Assembly (NCBI GenBank): GCA_011032825.1
Contig: JAADJZ010000016.1
Span: 186,001 to 250,000, forward strand
Length of the DNA stretch: 64,000 nt
DNA from: Massariosphaeria phaeospora
Lineage: Eukaryota > Ascomycota > Dothideomycetes > Pleosporales
Direction: 5' to 3'
This document shows positions 53,980 to 64,000 of the stretch, one piece after another. Numbering within the stretch: the stretch's first letter is position 1; every line of letters begins with the position of its first letter. The position numbers were made by a program, and so were the translations under genes. The notes beneath the pieces were generated by a model. It saw nothing but the letters and a program-made list of their open reading frames with translations, ran no database searches and was not told the DNA's origin.

Positions 53980-56755
53980 GCTACGCGGCGTGTGACTTCG
54001 TTGGAAGTTTCTTGCTACACAAGCGATGCGGTCTGCTGGCGGAGCGAAGGGCTTTGAAACCGAACGTTTGGAACCGAACATGCGATAGTGTGGATACTGT
54101 TACACGTCTGGCGGGGCTGAGGAGAGAAATACCTGGCTCGTTCACGATGATGTGTTCGGAAAGCTCGGCCATCACACTGCGGGGTAGACATCTCCCGCAT
54201 CAAACCATCTCGAATCCGGGATAGATTCTCACCCTACCTTGGTACCATCCCAGCGCCCGCAATCTGGAAGACACAGCATCCGATTTCGCATCCATCCCAG
54301 TGGAGGAGCCTCGTTTGAAGAGGTCCTCGTTCTTGCTCGGTTCGAGTGCTTGAGATGGGGCAGTACATGCTAGCTATGTAGGTAGCTGTGCGCATGAAGC
54401 GTACTGCCATAAGAAGTATGTCGGAAGCAAAAGGCTGGATACGTACAGTATCTTGCATTAAGTCCAATAATGATAATGTTATAAGTCGAACAATAATGAC
54501 ATGCACATATGCATGCACCCTCGAGCTTGGTATGCCGCCCGCCTGTGCTCATTGTAGCCCCAAGTATGAGGCTCACCTACTCAAAATGCAGATTAATAGC
54601 AGCCTGTTGATAATGGGGGTAACTCGCCATGGCATCCCCCCCACCCGAGCGGTGATCACAGCCGTGACCAATAACAGCGACCCTAGAACTTTAATATAAG
54701 AAAGACTTTGTACTGTTTTCCGTACGCTCGCAGCAAAACAACAATTCCGTGAACAAGCATTGTGCAATCATAGTGCAGTAGATGCATCCTCCTGGATAAT
54801 CCTTTGTGTATATTCCCATATGAGAGGGTACTCGCACAGCCAAGTTGCTGACGACGCGCAATGTAAAAAGTCCTAGGTAAAGTTTCTCTGTACGGAAGGA
54901 GCGTAGACAGCGAGCATGCAACATCGGCGACGGTCAAACCAGTCAGCAGCTCGCGCAAAGGCGTGCAGAAGAATCCCGCCTCCAGGCGCACTTTCCGGTA
55001 CACGCGCATGGCATCCCAAACATCCCACAGCATCGCATCGCATCTCGTCTAGGCACGGACATGTACTGACCTGTATGTGGCGGTTTCAGCTTAACGACGT
55101 TTGCCGGAAGCCCTGCCGTGCAGCGATGATCCGCACCGTCTTCTGCGGCTTCTGGAAAACGCAACGCAACCGCAACGCAACCTTGTCGGTTTGGGCGACT
55201 GCGGCGGACCGGCGGACTGCGGGACGCCCGTTCATCGTATCGTATCGTATCGTGTGCGTGCTGCACAGATGACGGCGCATATATTATGAGGGCTGAGCGA
55301 GGCTCGTGGATATTGCCCAAATCACCGCGGGGGCATGCGGCGACTGCTAATGTCGTCATTGTCGTAATGGTGCTCAGCCCTGTCTCGCTTACCGGTCGGC
55401 CGGCGGAACGCGGTGAGGACGAGCATGTCAGGGGTCCTGAACGAGCGAATCCGCTTTGCTTTTCGGGGGACAGTTGGCGAGCGAGCCGGCGGGACGCTTG
55501 ACGATGGAATGGGGTGATGAGCCAACGGCGGGGGCGTCCTAGCACACAAGCGCGAGCAAGTACGGAGTAGTCGGGCCGAAATCGGAACACTCACAGAGTA
55601 GAATCCTATGCGGAGGGAGGGAGATGGCAGAGAGAAGTGCAGGATGTCCGACTCCTGAGACAAGTCAACGACAATTCAGCAAACGCACACCGACAAGACG
55701 CAGCGGCGTTGCGAAATGTAACATGGCCGCGCCCACCATGTCACACCCTAGTTCCCCCCACCCGTCCACTAGCTGACCGTGATCCGTGAGTGGCATCGTC
55801 CGTGCATTTCAGGGTCCACGCTAAGCAAGCACAGTGACGTCGATGGCAACGTCGGTAGAACAACGTCCACCCCGGACCCGGAGTCTGAACGACCAATTGC
55901 CAGTGGGGCTCTGGCGGCAGATGCGTAGCGTTGCCCATGACTCCGCTGCCGTTCTGGGCAGTGTGCTCGCATTGTGCCGTGGGCGCTTCGAACGGTCAAA
56001 TGACAACACGACATCAGTGCTATCGCGGCTCCTGGCAACTTGCGGCCTTGCGCTGCTTCGGTGGCAATCGAATTGTGGGATCATAAGTGAATACGAGTTG
56101 TAGATGAAGAGTCTAAATTGCCGCGTGGCACTCAGCTCTTTGAATGCCGCTTGAAACGATTGCCAAATGCTCCTCTCGTGAGCCACCGCTTCTAACGTCT
56201 GAGCTTCCCAAGACTGCCTTCAAGAACAACAAAACGCACCTCCAGGCTATTGTACAACGTGATGCAGCCATGTCGGGTTTGGCCCGACAATGACGCTAGT
56301 GAGAGTCTAAAAAACATAAAAGGGTATAGTAAGCGATCGCCTCCGAATCAAAGGAGCAGGAGCGCGAAACAAGCAAGGCTCTCGCAAATCCGGAGTAAGA
56401 AATGAGAACTGAGATAACAGCCAAGCGGAAGCGCATGTTGGTACAGATGGACATTTTGCCCGTGAAAGGGGAATCATAGAACCCAGACCCAACAAACGCC
56501 ATGTGACCCGCTAAGAAGAGTTTGATAGGTATCTCGAACCGTACAGCAGCGACTGATAAGAAGAAAATTCGTCTCGTCTTTCGTAAATAGATCCCAATCT
56601 AAGATCTCCACTAGAACTGGCTCTACTGCGAAAACGTAACAGTGGATATCTTAAGACAACACACATCAAACCGAGATCGAAGGAAAAGGTAAACAATGGG
56701 TCAACATAAATAAAAAGAGATTGCCGAGATGTCAGCAAGCATGGTGGTCGATCAT
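53980..56755. other. Gene-poor convergent stretch EAF6/FlbC-like
   Basis: There are 2.8 kb between the 3' ends of EAF6 and the FlbC-like gene. The only long frame (about 215 codons, minus strand, 54943-55590) begins at a non-ATG codon and has no family features. A short (CGTAT)n run lies at about 55237-55254 and TACGGAGTA at 55561-55569. It may hold non-coding RNA or a lost gene; nothing is supported. Confidence 0.4.
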
Positions 56756-57967
56756 CTAAGCATCGTCTGGCGAAGGGTGATCGTGTGGATTTTCACCTTT
56801 ATGCACTTTGCGGTGCCTCCTTAGGTTCGAGACAACTGAGAAATGGCGACCACAGCCTTCGAAGTCGCAAGCGAATGCTATAGAGCGTTAGTCTTGAGTC
56901 AACGGGACAAGATACTGGGACTTACGCTTCTCACCCGTGTGACTGTACATATGGGTTTGTAACGAACTTGGGCGGGTGAATCGCTTGTCGCAGATCTTGC
57001 ACTTGTGCTTCTTCTGCGAACTAGACGACACCTTCGAGCTGAATTGACCCATCATGGACTCGCGGGCAGGGGGGACGTTGGCTCCCATCAATGCATTTGG
57101 CCGCGGAAGGGTCCTTGAGTGAGTGAGATCAACGGACTCGGACGCGGAACTATAGTCGGTGACGGAGCCTTCGCCGCCATAGTAGCTGGAGGGGTTGTAG
57201 CTGGCGGAGGAGATCGAAGAGTGCGCCGAATGTGTTGAAGGAAAGCCATATGAGTCGGTTGAGCTGCGGCTAGATCCTTGATTTCCGTAGATATTCCTCG
57301 GGGTGATATCAGACTGGCTCAAGGAGACCATGCCCCGACTGGCGTCAAGAGCGTCGCTGAAGCTATTTCGTTGGGGTTGCGATGCATTCATTCTGTTGTT
57401 GAAGTCAACAAGTGAACTCTGGCGTTGCCTTTGGATCTCCATGGAGCCATCAATGAAGGCTATCGAGGGTACTGACGGGTGAGAAGAACGACGGGAAGTG
57501 TCCTGTGGGTACGCGTACGGGCTTCGAGTGCTATTGCCATATTCCACCTGAGAATAAGGAGCTGACGTGGGAGCGTACGTAGTATTGTTTGAAGGAGCAG
57601 ACGAGGCATATGGATCTGGATAATTCCGCGATAAGATATCTTGCGACGCATCTAGTAAGTTCTCTGTTGCAAAAGTTCCATCCGGGAGAGCAATACCTGA
57701 TCCGAGCGGCGCGGCTGTCACCGGAATGCTATGATAGGGAATAGCGATGCTGGTAGGCCGTGCTAATTGCTGGGGCTGGCTTGTAGGGTGTGTCTCAAGA
57801 CCGGCCGATGCACTCGGTCCGATCGAGGTAGGGTACAATTGCTGTTGCTGCGAAGCGGTCGATGTCGACACCCACGGGTTGGTGAAGTGCGGTGTCGGGT
57901 AGCGCAGCGGATCATAGCCCATACCGGAAAGCTGGGACTGTTGGCGATTGTCGATTGCCATTGCCAT
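56756..57967 (-). CDS. FlbC-like C2H2 zinc-finger transcription factor
   Basis: Two exons (56926-57967, 56756-56877) encode 387 residues. A long Ser/Gln/Pro-rich region is followed by two adjacent C2H2 fingers near the C-terminus: CKICDKRFTRPSSLQTHMYSH, linker TGEKP, then a second finger CDFEGCGRHFSVVSNLRRH. The intron splits the TGEKP linker. The finger pair closely resembles Aspergillus FlbC, a regulator of the switch to conidiation, but other fungal two-finger proteins share it, so the name is tentative. The gene sits between 2.8 kb and 4.9 kb of gene-poor sequence, as is common for developmental regulators. Confidence 0.78.
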
Positions 57968-60900
57968 GGTAAATAATGAGCAGACGGGAGGAATCCCTTT
58001 TCAAGCGTGAAGCTGAGGAGGTACGAGAGAACGGCAAAGTGTTGCAATTGCGGAGAGCACAAACTGAGGGTCCAACGGCTGAAACAGGACGGCTCGGGGG
58101 ACGAGAAACGTGGGGACAGACGATCACTCGCGGGATCAGCGAGCCTTTTGAACCTCCGGATGACACTGGGAGTAGCCGTGTACAGGCCTTCCGCGAAGAG
58201 TAGTGATAGTCACGGCGGGATGCCGATCGCACTACGAATGCTGATAGGTGCCGTGGCAGTGGACCACAGCGATTGAGTTTTCGGGCCCTACGGTCGCAGG
58301 TGACGGGGTGGCAGGTGCTCCAGCGTTTCAAGTGCACCGAAAGTGTGGAGAAGGACGACTGTGAGCGGGCGCAGACGCGGACCGTAGTCGAGCGTGGGTG
58401 CGGGTGGGTGCAAGGTTGCGGTGAGTGAGATATGAATGGGGGTGAGAGGAGCAGCCAGCGACAAAGAAGAAAGGATGCGAGGTGCAGGGAGGATGAATAG
58501 AGTAGTGATAGTCGGCGTCTGTCCGGCTTCGCGACAGTTTGGTGTTGAGTGAGATGCTGCGAGGCAGTGATGATGTAGATCGTGGCCAGCAATGGGGGAG
58601 GGGCCTTCGTTGATAAATTCGCCCCGACGTTGACGTCGCTCGAATCACGCCTCGGGCACCTTCATCATAGGCTGGCCGCCAAGACGAGGGAAGGCGCGCA
58701 GGATGGCTCAAAGGGCAGCCACCACCGCAGGCCCCGGCCGCGCTACGGCGGACGTGCAGGTGCAGGGCAGCGGCGCTAGCAGGGGCGCGGCTGCCCGACT
58801 CGACGCCGCTCTGAGACGCCTGTGTGGGGAGGCGCGCCCTGTTCTTGTTCTGCGTGCTCGGCGGTGCGCTGCAGCTGCTCTTCGCTTCGCCAACGACGCC
58901 GCCGGCGGTTCTGGCGTCGACGACAGCACAACAAGCTCCAGCTCACCGACCACGCCGCCGAACAGAGGTGCGACAGCAGCCCTCCCGCCGCGCGCCCGTC
59001 GCTGCCCAGCCAGTCCGCCCAATAGGCAGCCGGCCAGCCCCCCATCGCACGACTCAGTTCCCGCTCGAGAAGCGGGAGAGAACTGGAGAGGGCGCTTTTG
59101 CGTTTTGTTTTGGCGCTGCCCAACGCGGTATAGCCGCTATCGCACTTGTCAACTTGCCGCATTGGGTGCGCGCCGCCCACTCAATCCCGTATAAGCCAGG
59201 CACGCTATACCGCATCACGGCCACATATAAAAACGCAGCCTCCAGGAAGTTCGAACTTATTCTCCGGAGGCTGGCGGCCATGCTGGGCAGTGGGTGGGAC
59301 TCGACAGGGTGTCGTCGACAGTGGACACCACTCTCAACGGCGGCATTGCAGCATAAGACGCATGGACGACAGCCGAAAAGGGGAGGGGGTCAACAGCTAC
59401 CTATTCGACTTCGAGCGACGACCCTGTTCGGCAGCGTCCCTCGGGATCTTCATGGTACGCGGTCCGTCCGCCTGAACAGAGTGTACCTACGACTGCGCAA
59501 GGCCAGTTTCTCGTTTTGGATCCACCGTCACTGTCCAGTGACCTTCAGTAGTAGACGGCAGTCCGTTAGGTATTCTCGCAGCTTGGGGCCATGGTACCCT
59601 ATGGACGTCACAGCAGCCCGAAGTGAATTTAGCCTCCCCTGAACAGCTCGCCCGACCGGTACGTCAAGCAGTGAGCAAGCGTTTGATCGCCGCCCATATT
59701 GCTTTTGGTACCAACACCCTCACCCTGTGCAAGGGTTAGCTGAGCCAGAAATTGCAGCGCTCACCACACAAATCTCAAGACTTTATCGACTTGCCCAACC
59801 AATGACGCCCAGCTCTGGTGCTCGGTGCTGCTTGATGAAGCATTCCACTCCGAGCTGGCTGTCCGCCGCAAAGCAGCCAGTAGACAGACAATACTGCTGC
59901 TTGGCACCAGCAACACTTGCGCCAATGCCACTCGTTGAGGAGTCGAACATGCAATAGGAGCACGCCGCGGCACGTATTCCCGACAGGCCAGGTGACAGAG
60001 GTGACATGCCGAATAAGAGCTGTCCGCAACCTCAGCAAGCCTCTAGCATATTGGTCAATTCAACCCTATCAACACTTACCATCGGCTTACTGTTGTTGCT
60101 ACTGCCGCCGGATTGCTGGTTGTCGAGCCAAGACGGTTTTTGCTAGTTCCTGCTGACTGCTGACACGCCAAATCAGCTGTGACGACATCGACAAGCCGGC
60201 GCCGCTCTTGGCTGTACCCTGCGGCCATGCGGGCTCCGTCACACCGCCTCGCGCTATTCGCCAGATGGCGGGACCCTTGTTTGGGCGTGCTGCGATCGTC
60301 GTCATAAGTCCCGGGCCAGTGGTTCAGATTCACTTCTTCCTTGGCACACCGCTGCGGGAGATGTGCTGCTCAACTCGAGCAACCAAGGCCACCGCCCTGG
60401 GCAGTCCGAAAACGTTTGCGACCACAACACGCTCAGCAGAACCAGCTGCTGCGCCTGGTCGTGTCACCTCGCCTCACATCACCTGCATCGCGTCTTGATG
60501 TCCCTCGACGACGGTAAACCCGAGGTGGCGAGCCCAGGTGGAGCGGGGATGCCATCTCACCGCTGCCCAGTGCGGCTTGACGGCGCCGCTGTGAATGGCT
60601 CAGTATCGGGACTAAAAGGCTGCCTTGCAGCTTCGACCCCTCTCCACTGTCTCTAGTATGCAGGGCTGCGGGATGTTCGTTGACTGCCTATCTCACGGCG
60701 TGCAGCAATGCCCGGTCATGTCAAGCGTACTGCGCTTCCAAGCGTATGTTGCGCTTGACACCACGGTCAGCAACACTAACCTACGCCAGCCTTGTCGATT
60801 CGGCCACTGCTGGGGGCTCGATACACTTCAGAGACCATGGCTTTCGTAGGACGACTCATGTCCTTGTGCCACAGTCGTCGACGGCTCGATAACCGAATGT

Positions 60901-62821
60901 TGCTGCTGCTATAGCGCGCCAGCCGGCGCAGCTAGCGCATGGGCCACTTAGTGAAAGTGACTTTTTGGCAAAGACTGTGCGAAATGGCACTTCCATCCAA
61001 TAACGCCCGCCTCATTACCACCTACTACCGGCGGCGGCCAAGGCCGCGGAGTCCTAGGGTGCTCAGTGCTCAGTGCTCTGCTTAGACCCTGCGTCAAAAC
61101 TTAAAAGAAAACAGTTTAGCCGTTGCCTCTTTCATTTATTTCCGATTGTCGTCGACGGGACAATCCGCAACGGTGCGTTCGAAGTTTCGAAACACTGTGG
61201 TCCGTGGGCGCGCGCATGCTGATTCTTTCTTTGGCAGCATCCTATCGAGAGATGAGATCTGGCGGCGGTTGCGATCATCAGTTTCACTTCTCGCCAGGCT
61301 CCGTGTAAACCAAACGCGCGGTGCTAGCAAGACGACGACCCTCAACTCACGGACTCCTTCAAGCAGTGTCGTTGCCTCTGATGAATTGGCTTTATTCCCG
61401 GTGATTACTTGGCGCTAACTCTAATTCCCCATTGACAACAGCGACCTAGATGCTGGGCAGCAGTAGCAGCAGCAGCAGAGTTCGTTCCCGAGACCGCAAT
61501 TTCTCAGTAAATAAATGCGCGTCAATATTGTACCGAAAGCGTCGAGTTCTCCTGGACAAGAGGTCGGCGAGAAACCGCGCAAAGCAGCCAAGAGTTACTC
61601 CTTTCGTATTGCTTGTGCGATGTGATGTGCGACCAGGGCCATGTGTCAGTTGGAGCAGCCATCTCATCTGCTGCTATTGCTGCTAATCTCAACCTTGCCG
61701 TCTACAATCCACGTGCAGCGGCAGGGGACAGCATGTGCGGCTATTGTTGCCAATATCAACTTGTCCTCCAGGCGCACGTGCGGCACTGAGCACGGAACGT
61801 ATGTTCACCGCCAACGTCCATGTCAGCCCGACTACCAGGACAGTCACTATTGCTCAGCTAAGACTGTTTTGGCTACATGTGTATCTTGGAGCACGATCAA
61901 CCGCGGCAACCGCATGCATGGGATAAGTATCTCCTCGGCCGTCGTGCGAGTAGGTACTTCGACTTCAGGATCAGTCCTAACCACACTATCTACTTGATAC
62001 GATCGTATCGATACTCTAGAGTTGAAGAGCATATGTCTGGATAGCGCCAGCGATCATGGGGAAGCCACATACATACACGCTATGCACAGCGCGAACACAT
62101 TAGCTTGTTAACTAACAGGCGGGTCATCCGGGAATCCACAGCCAGGCATGCAAGAATGATTCCGAAATTCAACGTCGGGGTCATGTCGTGTAAAGGAGCC
62201 GAAGCTCGGGAATCGTGAATGATATGTTTGTTACACCGCATTTTAGACGTATCTCCCTATCTTCTAGGTAGATAGAGACTACCTGCTGCGCCGATTCACC
62301 ACACTCTGAAAGGGACAGGACAGACACCTTGCTGGCTGTAGCGTAAGCGTAGGCAACCCCGCATTGCCCTTCCTGTCCATGTTGTCGTGGCCACTAGAAA
62401 CCTCCTGCATGCACTGTGCTCAATCCTATCTGCAAGTTGCAGTACCCTTCCTGCGACATAGCGCACGCTTCCCCCACAAGGGCCGGCAATGCCCAATAAA
62501 AAGTGAGGCTAGAGGTCGGCGACCACCTTCCCGTTCCATCTGAGCCCTCGTTCCCCTCCTCCCCGCTCTTGCACCAACAACACAAAGTGGACGCCGCCCC
62601 AGGTATCACACGAGCGAAATTGGTCGGGATTTTTTCTCCAATGGTGGACGCCAGACTGCTCCCAGACTAGGGATCTTTTCTGGCGGCCGCGCAGTATGCT
62701 ATGGCGGCTGCAGGTGGAGCAAGCCGGATCGTCGGTCGGCGAACATCAATCTGCCTCGAAACGCGGGCCGGCAAACGCAACATCGGACTCTCGGCGAGTG
62801 GAGTGGACACGACATGTCATT
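57968..62821. other. 4.9-kb gene-poor region upstream of the FlbC-like gene
   Basis: This lies between the FlbC-like start and the 3' end of the histidine kinase, which points towards it. Open frames exist (for example 58824-59642 plus and 57912-58592 minus), but they lack ATG starts or family features and overlap on both strands; the part around 58600-59050 is GC-rich. Small elements include a perfect palindrome GATACGATCGTATC (61996-62009), a CAG-type microsatellite near 61460-61480, and GCGGTATAG/CTATACCGC as separated inverted arms (59125-59133, 59205-59213). A long leader or regulatory region for the FlbC-like gene is plausible. Confidence 0.45.
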
Positions 62822-64000
62822 TCATCTCAGAGTCCGCGTCGTAATAACGGTGCGCTCACTGTCGCGCAAGCGCTTATCTCCCAGCGATGGTCTCGTAGAT
62901 TCTGCACCTCTGCTTTTACTCCGGCGACGCGTTTCTCTAGCCTCGTTTGACTTCGTAACGGGTCCATTGGATCTTGGGCTGAGGGCAGGCTCGTCGTCTT
63001 GTTCGTGCGCTAGTTTCTGCATGTTTGCCTGCGTAAGCGCATGCGTTGGTGCCCCTGATTCTTGGTAGCTGCTTTGGCCGTGATTCTGCGACCCCGTGAG
63101 CCCAAGCAATCTATCGTCCCGTAGGTCAGAAGCCTTCTCGGCTTGATTGATTCGTCGCATCGCGCGTTCGGCACCGGTCTCCGAGGACTTCGCCAAGGCA
63201 GTGCTGCTTTGGTAGTGGATGCGGTCAAGCTTAGCCGTCAGCGATGGAGATTGCGCCGCTGTTTCAGATCCGACCGGGCGCTGAGCGATTTGCAGTTGAT
63301 CATTGAGCCTTTGGGCAGTGGTGCTAACGCTTGCATTTGACGGGGCTGGCGTGGAGGTGCGGCGTTGTAGATCCTCCTTGGCGGACTTCGGCCCTTGGAT
63401 TGCCCACTTGACAAGCATCTTCTCCAGTAACTTCCCTCTGACGGGCTTCGCCAAATAATCCTGAAAACCTTTAGCATCTCCGAGAGGGTGATAAAGGAGT
63501 CACTTACATCCATTCCAGCCTGCTGGCATTTCTCTTTGTCCCCGTGGATGGCGGACGCGGTCATGGCGACGATAGGAACGTGCCGAACATCGGGCATATC
63601 CTTGAAACGGTCTTCCGTTCTAATGGCCTGCGTGGCACTATAACCGTCTAGTATGGGCATCTATGGTAGATTATCAGCAAGCGCTTTATGCGAACCTTCA
63701 ACCGACTTACCTGTACATCCATGAGGATGATATCCGGACGGGGATGATCGTGAGATGGCTCCTGCACTAGATACTCAAGAGCCTCCTGACCATTCCAGAC
63801 AGCACTAACATTGAAGTGCAATTTCTGGATCGTTTTCAGGGCAATAAGTTGATTGATTGGACTAACACACCCAATTAGAATCGGCTGGAGGAACATGGCA
63901 TTGCGGAAGAGGTACTTACTTATCCTCAACGACCAAAATGTTGATTTTCTGCCTTTCGGTCTCCGATAGATCGGTCGAATTATCTGAAATATTTGCTGTC
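62822..64000 (-). CDS. Hybrid histidine kinase, C-terminal receiver region (partial)
   Basis: Four exons (63920 to beyond 64000, 63711-63861, 63508-63660, 62822-63460) are visible; the gene continues past the right edge. The receiver domain is complete: ILVVEDNPINQL (acidic pocket), IILMDVQMPILDG with the phospho-acceptor Asp, IVAMTASA, and DYLAKPVRGK with the conserved Lys. The upstream residues ETERQKIN are typical of the linker after the kinase core in fungal hybrid kinases, so a HisKA/HATPase part should lie to the right. A stand-alone regulator is less likely. About 175 poorly conserved charged residues follow the receiver. The kinase group cannot be told from this part. Confidence 0.85.

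Noticed and set aside
54943..55590. A 215-codon minus-strand ORF
   Set aside because: It has no ATG start and no recognisable domain; the composition matches the surrounding GC-rich intergenic DNA.
57912..58592. A 226-codon minus-strand ORF upstream of and overlapping the FlbC-like gene
   Set aside because: It is out of frame with the FlbC-like protein and runs through its start region; more likely leader sequence.
58824..59642. A 272-codon plus-strand ORF with a hydrophobic start
   Set aside because: It begins at GTG rather than ATG, and the downstream part is an Arg-rich composition artefact with no family feature.
61996..62009. Perfect 14-bp palindrome GATACGATCGTATC
   Set aside because: It is short, single, and not next to a gene start; palindromes of this size occur by chance at low frequency.
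1..64000. Search for CRISPR arrays, bacterial operons, rRNA, tRNA and intact transposons
   Set aside because: No regularly spaced repeats, no cloverleaf with a GGTTCGA-type B box, and no transposase or reverse-transcriptase motif was seen by eye. A tRNAscan or RepeatMasker run would be needed to exclude small or decayed copies.

Overview
This 64-kb window looks like a nuclear chromosome segment from a filamentous ascomycete (Pezizomycotina; Dothideomycetes is my best guess, held loosely). The reasons are: dense genes on both strands; short introns of about 45-180 nt with GT..CTAAC/CTGAC..AG signals; single-copy eukaryotic housekeeping genes; and fungal-type genes such as an FlbC-like C2H2 regulator, a hybrid histidine kinase and a fungal Pfa4. 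I see no bacterial-style operons, no CRISPR array, no rRNA or tRNA gene and no intact transposon. Exon coordinates were worked out by hand from splice signals and reading-frame continuity, so each spliced gene is given as an outer span with its exons listed in the evidence.

Layout, left to right. 1-4.2 kb: a decayed Mex67/NXF-like leucine-rich-repeat fragment, an intact short Mex67-like gene whose leader carries two look-alike introns, and a small tandem-repeat patch. 4.2-9 kb: TMA22 (translation recycling), then ALG12 (N-glycan mannosyltransferase) and PFA4 (palmitoyltransferase) as a divergent pair. 9.8-13.4 kb: HAP3 (CCAAT-binding subunit) with a long GC-rich upstream region. 13.4-16.9 kb: two divergent pairs, GIM4/CMC2 and NTR2/SMX2; the second pair is entirely spliceosomal. 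17.2-29 kb: an APH-type kinase, a CLIP-170 homologue and the 2,223-residue helicase BRR2. 29-32 kb: an MFS transporter and a beta-lactamase-like relic. 32-38 kb: a GPATCH11 homologue, ORC3, BNA1 (NAD synthesis) and a CTR copper transporter. 38-46 kb: fumarate reductase fused to cytochrome b5, a Cdc1/Ted1-type phosphoesterase, a ZFYVE19-like protein and dynamitin. 46.6-54 kb: ARC35, DIP2/UTP12, DST1 (TFIIS) and EAF6. 54-64 kb: gene-poor, with only the FlbC-like regulator and the 3' part of a histidine kinase that runs off the right edge.

Most genes are unrelated housekeeping functions; the clearest shared theme is pre-mRNA processing and export (BRR2, NTR2, SMX2, the Mex67-like gene). The most unusual parts are the Mex67-like gene with its relics and duplicated leader introns, an apparent mitochondrial presequence on BNA1, two GC-AG introns, and about 4.9 kb without a convincing gene upstream of the FlbC-like regulator.
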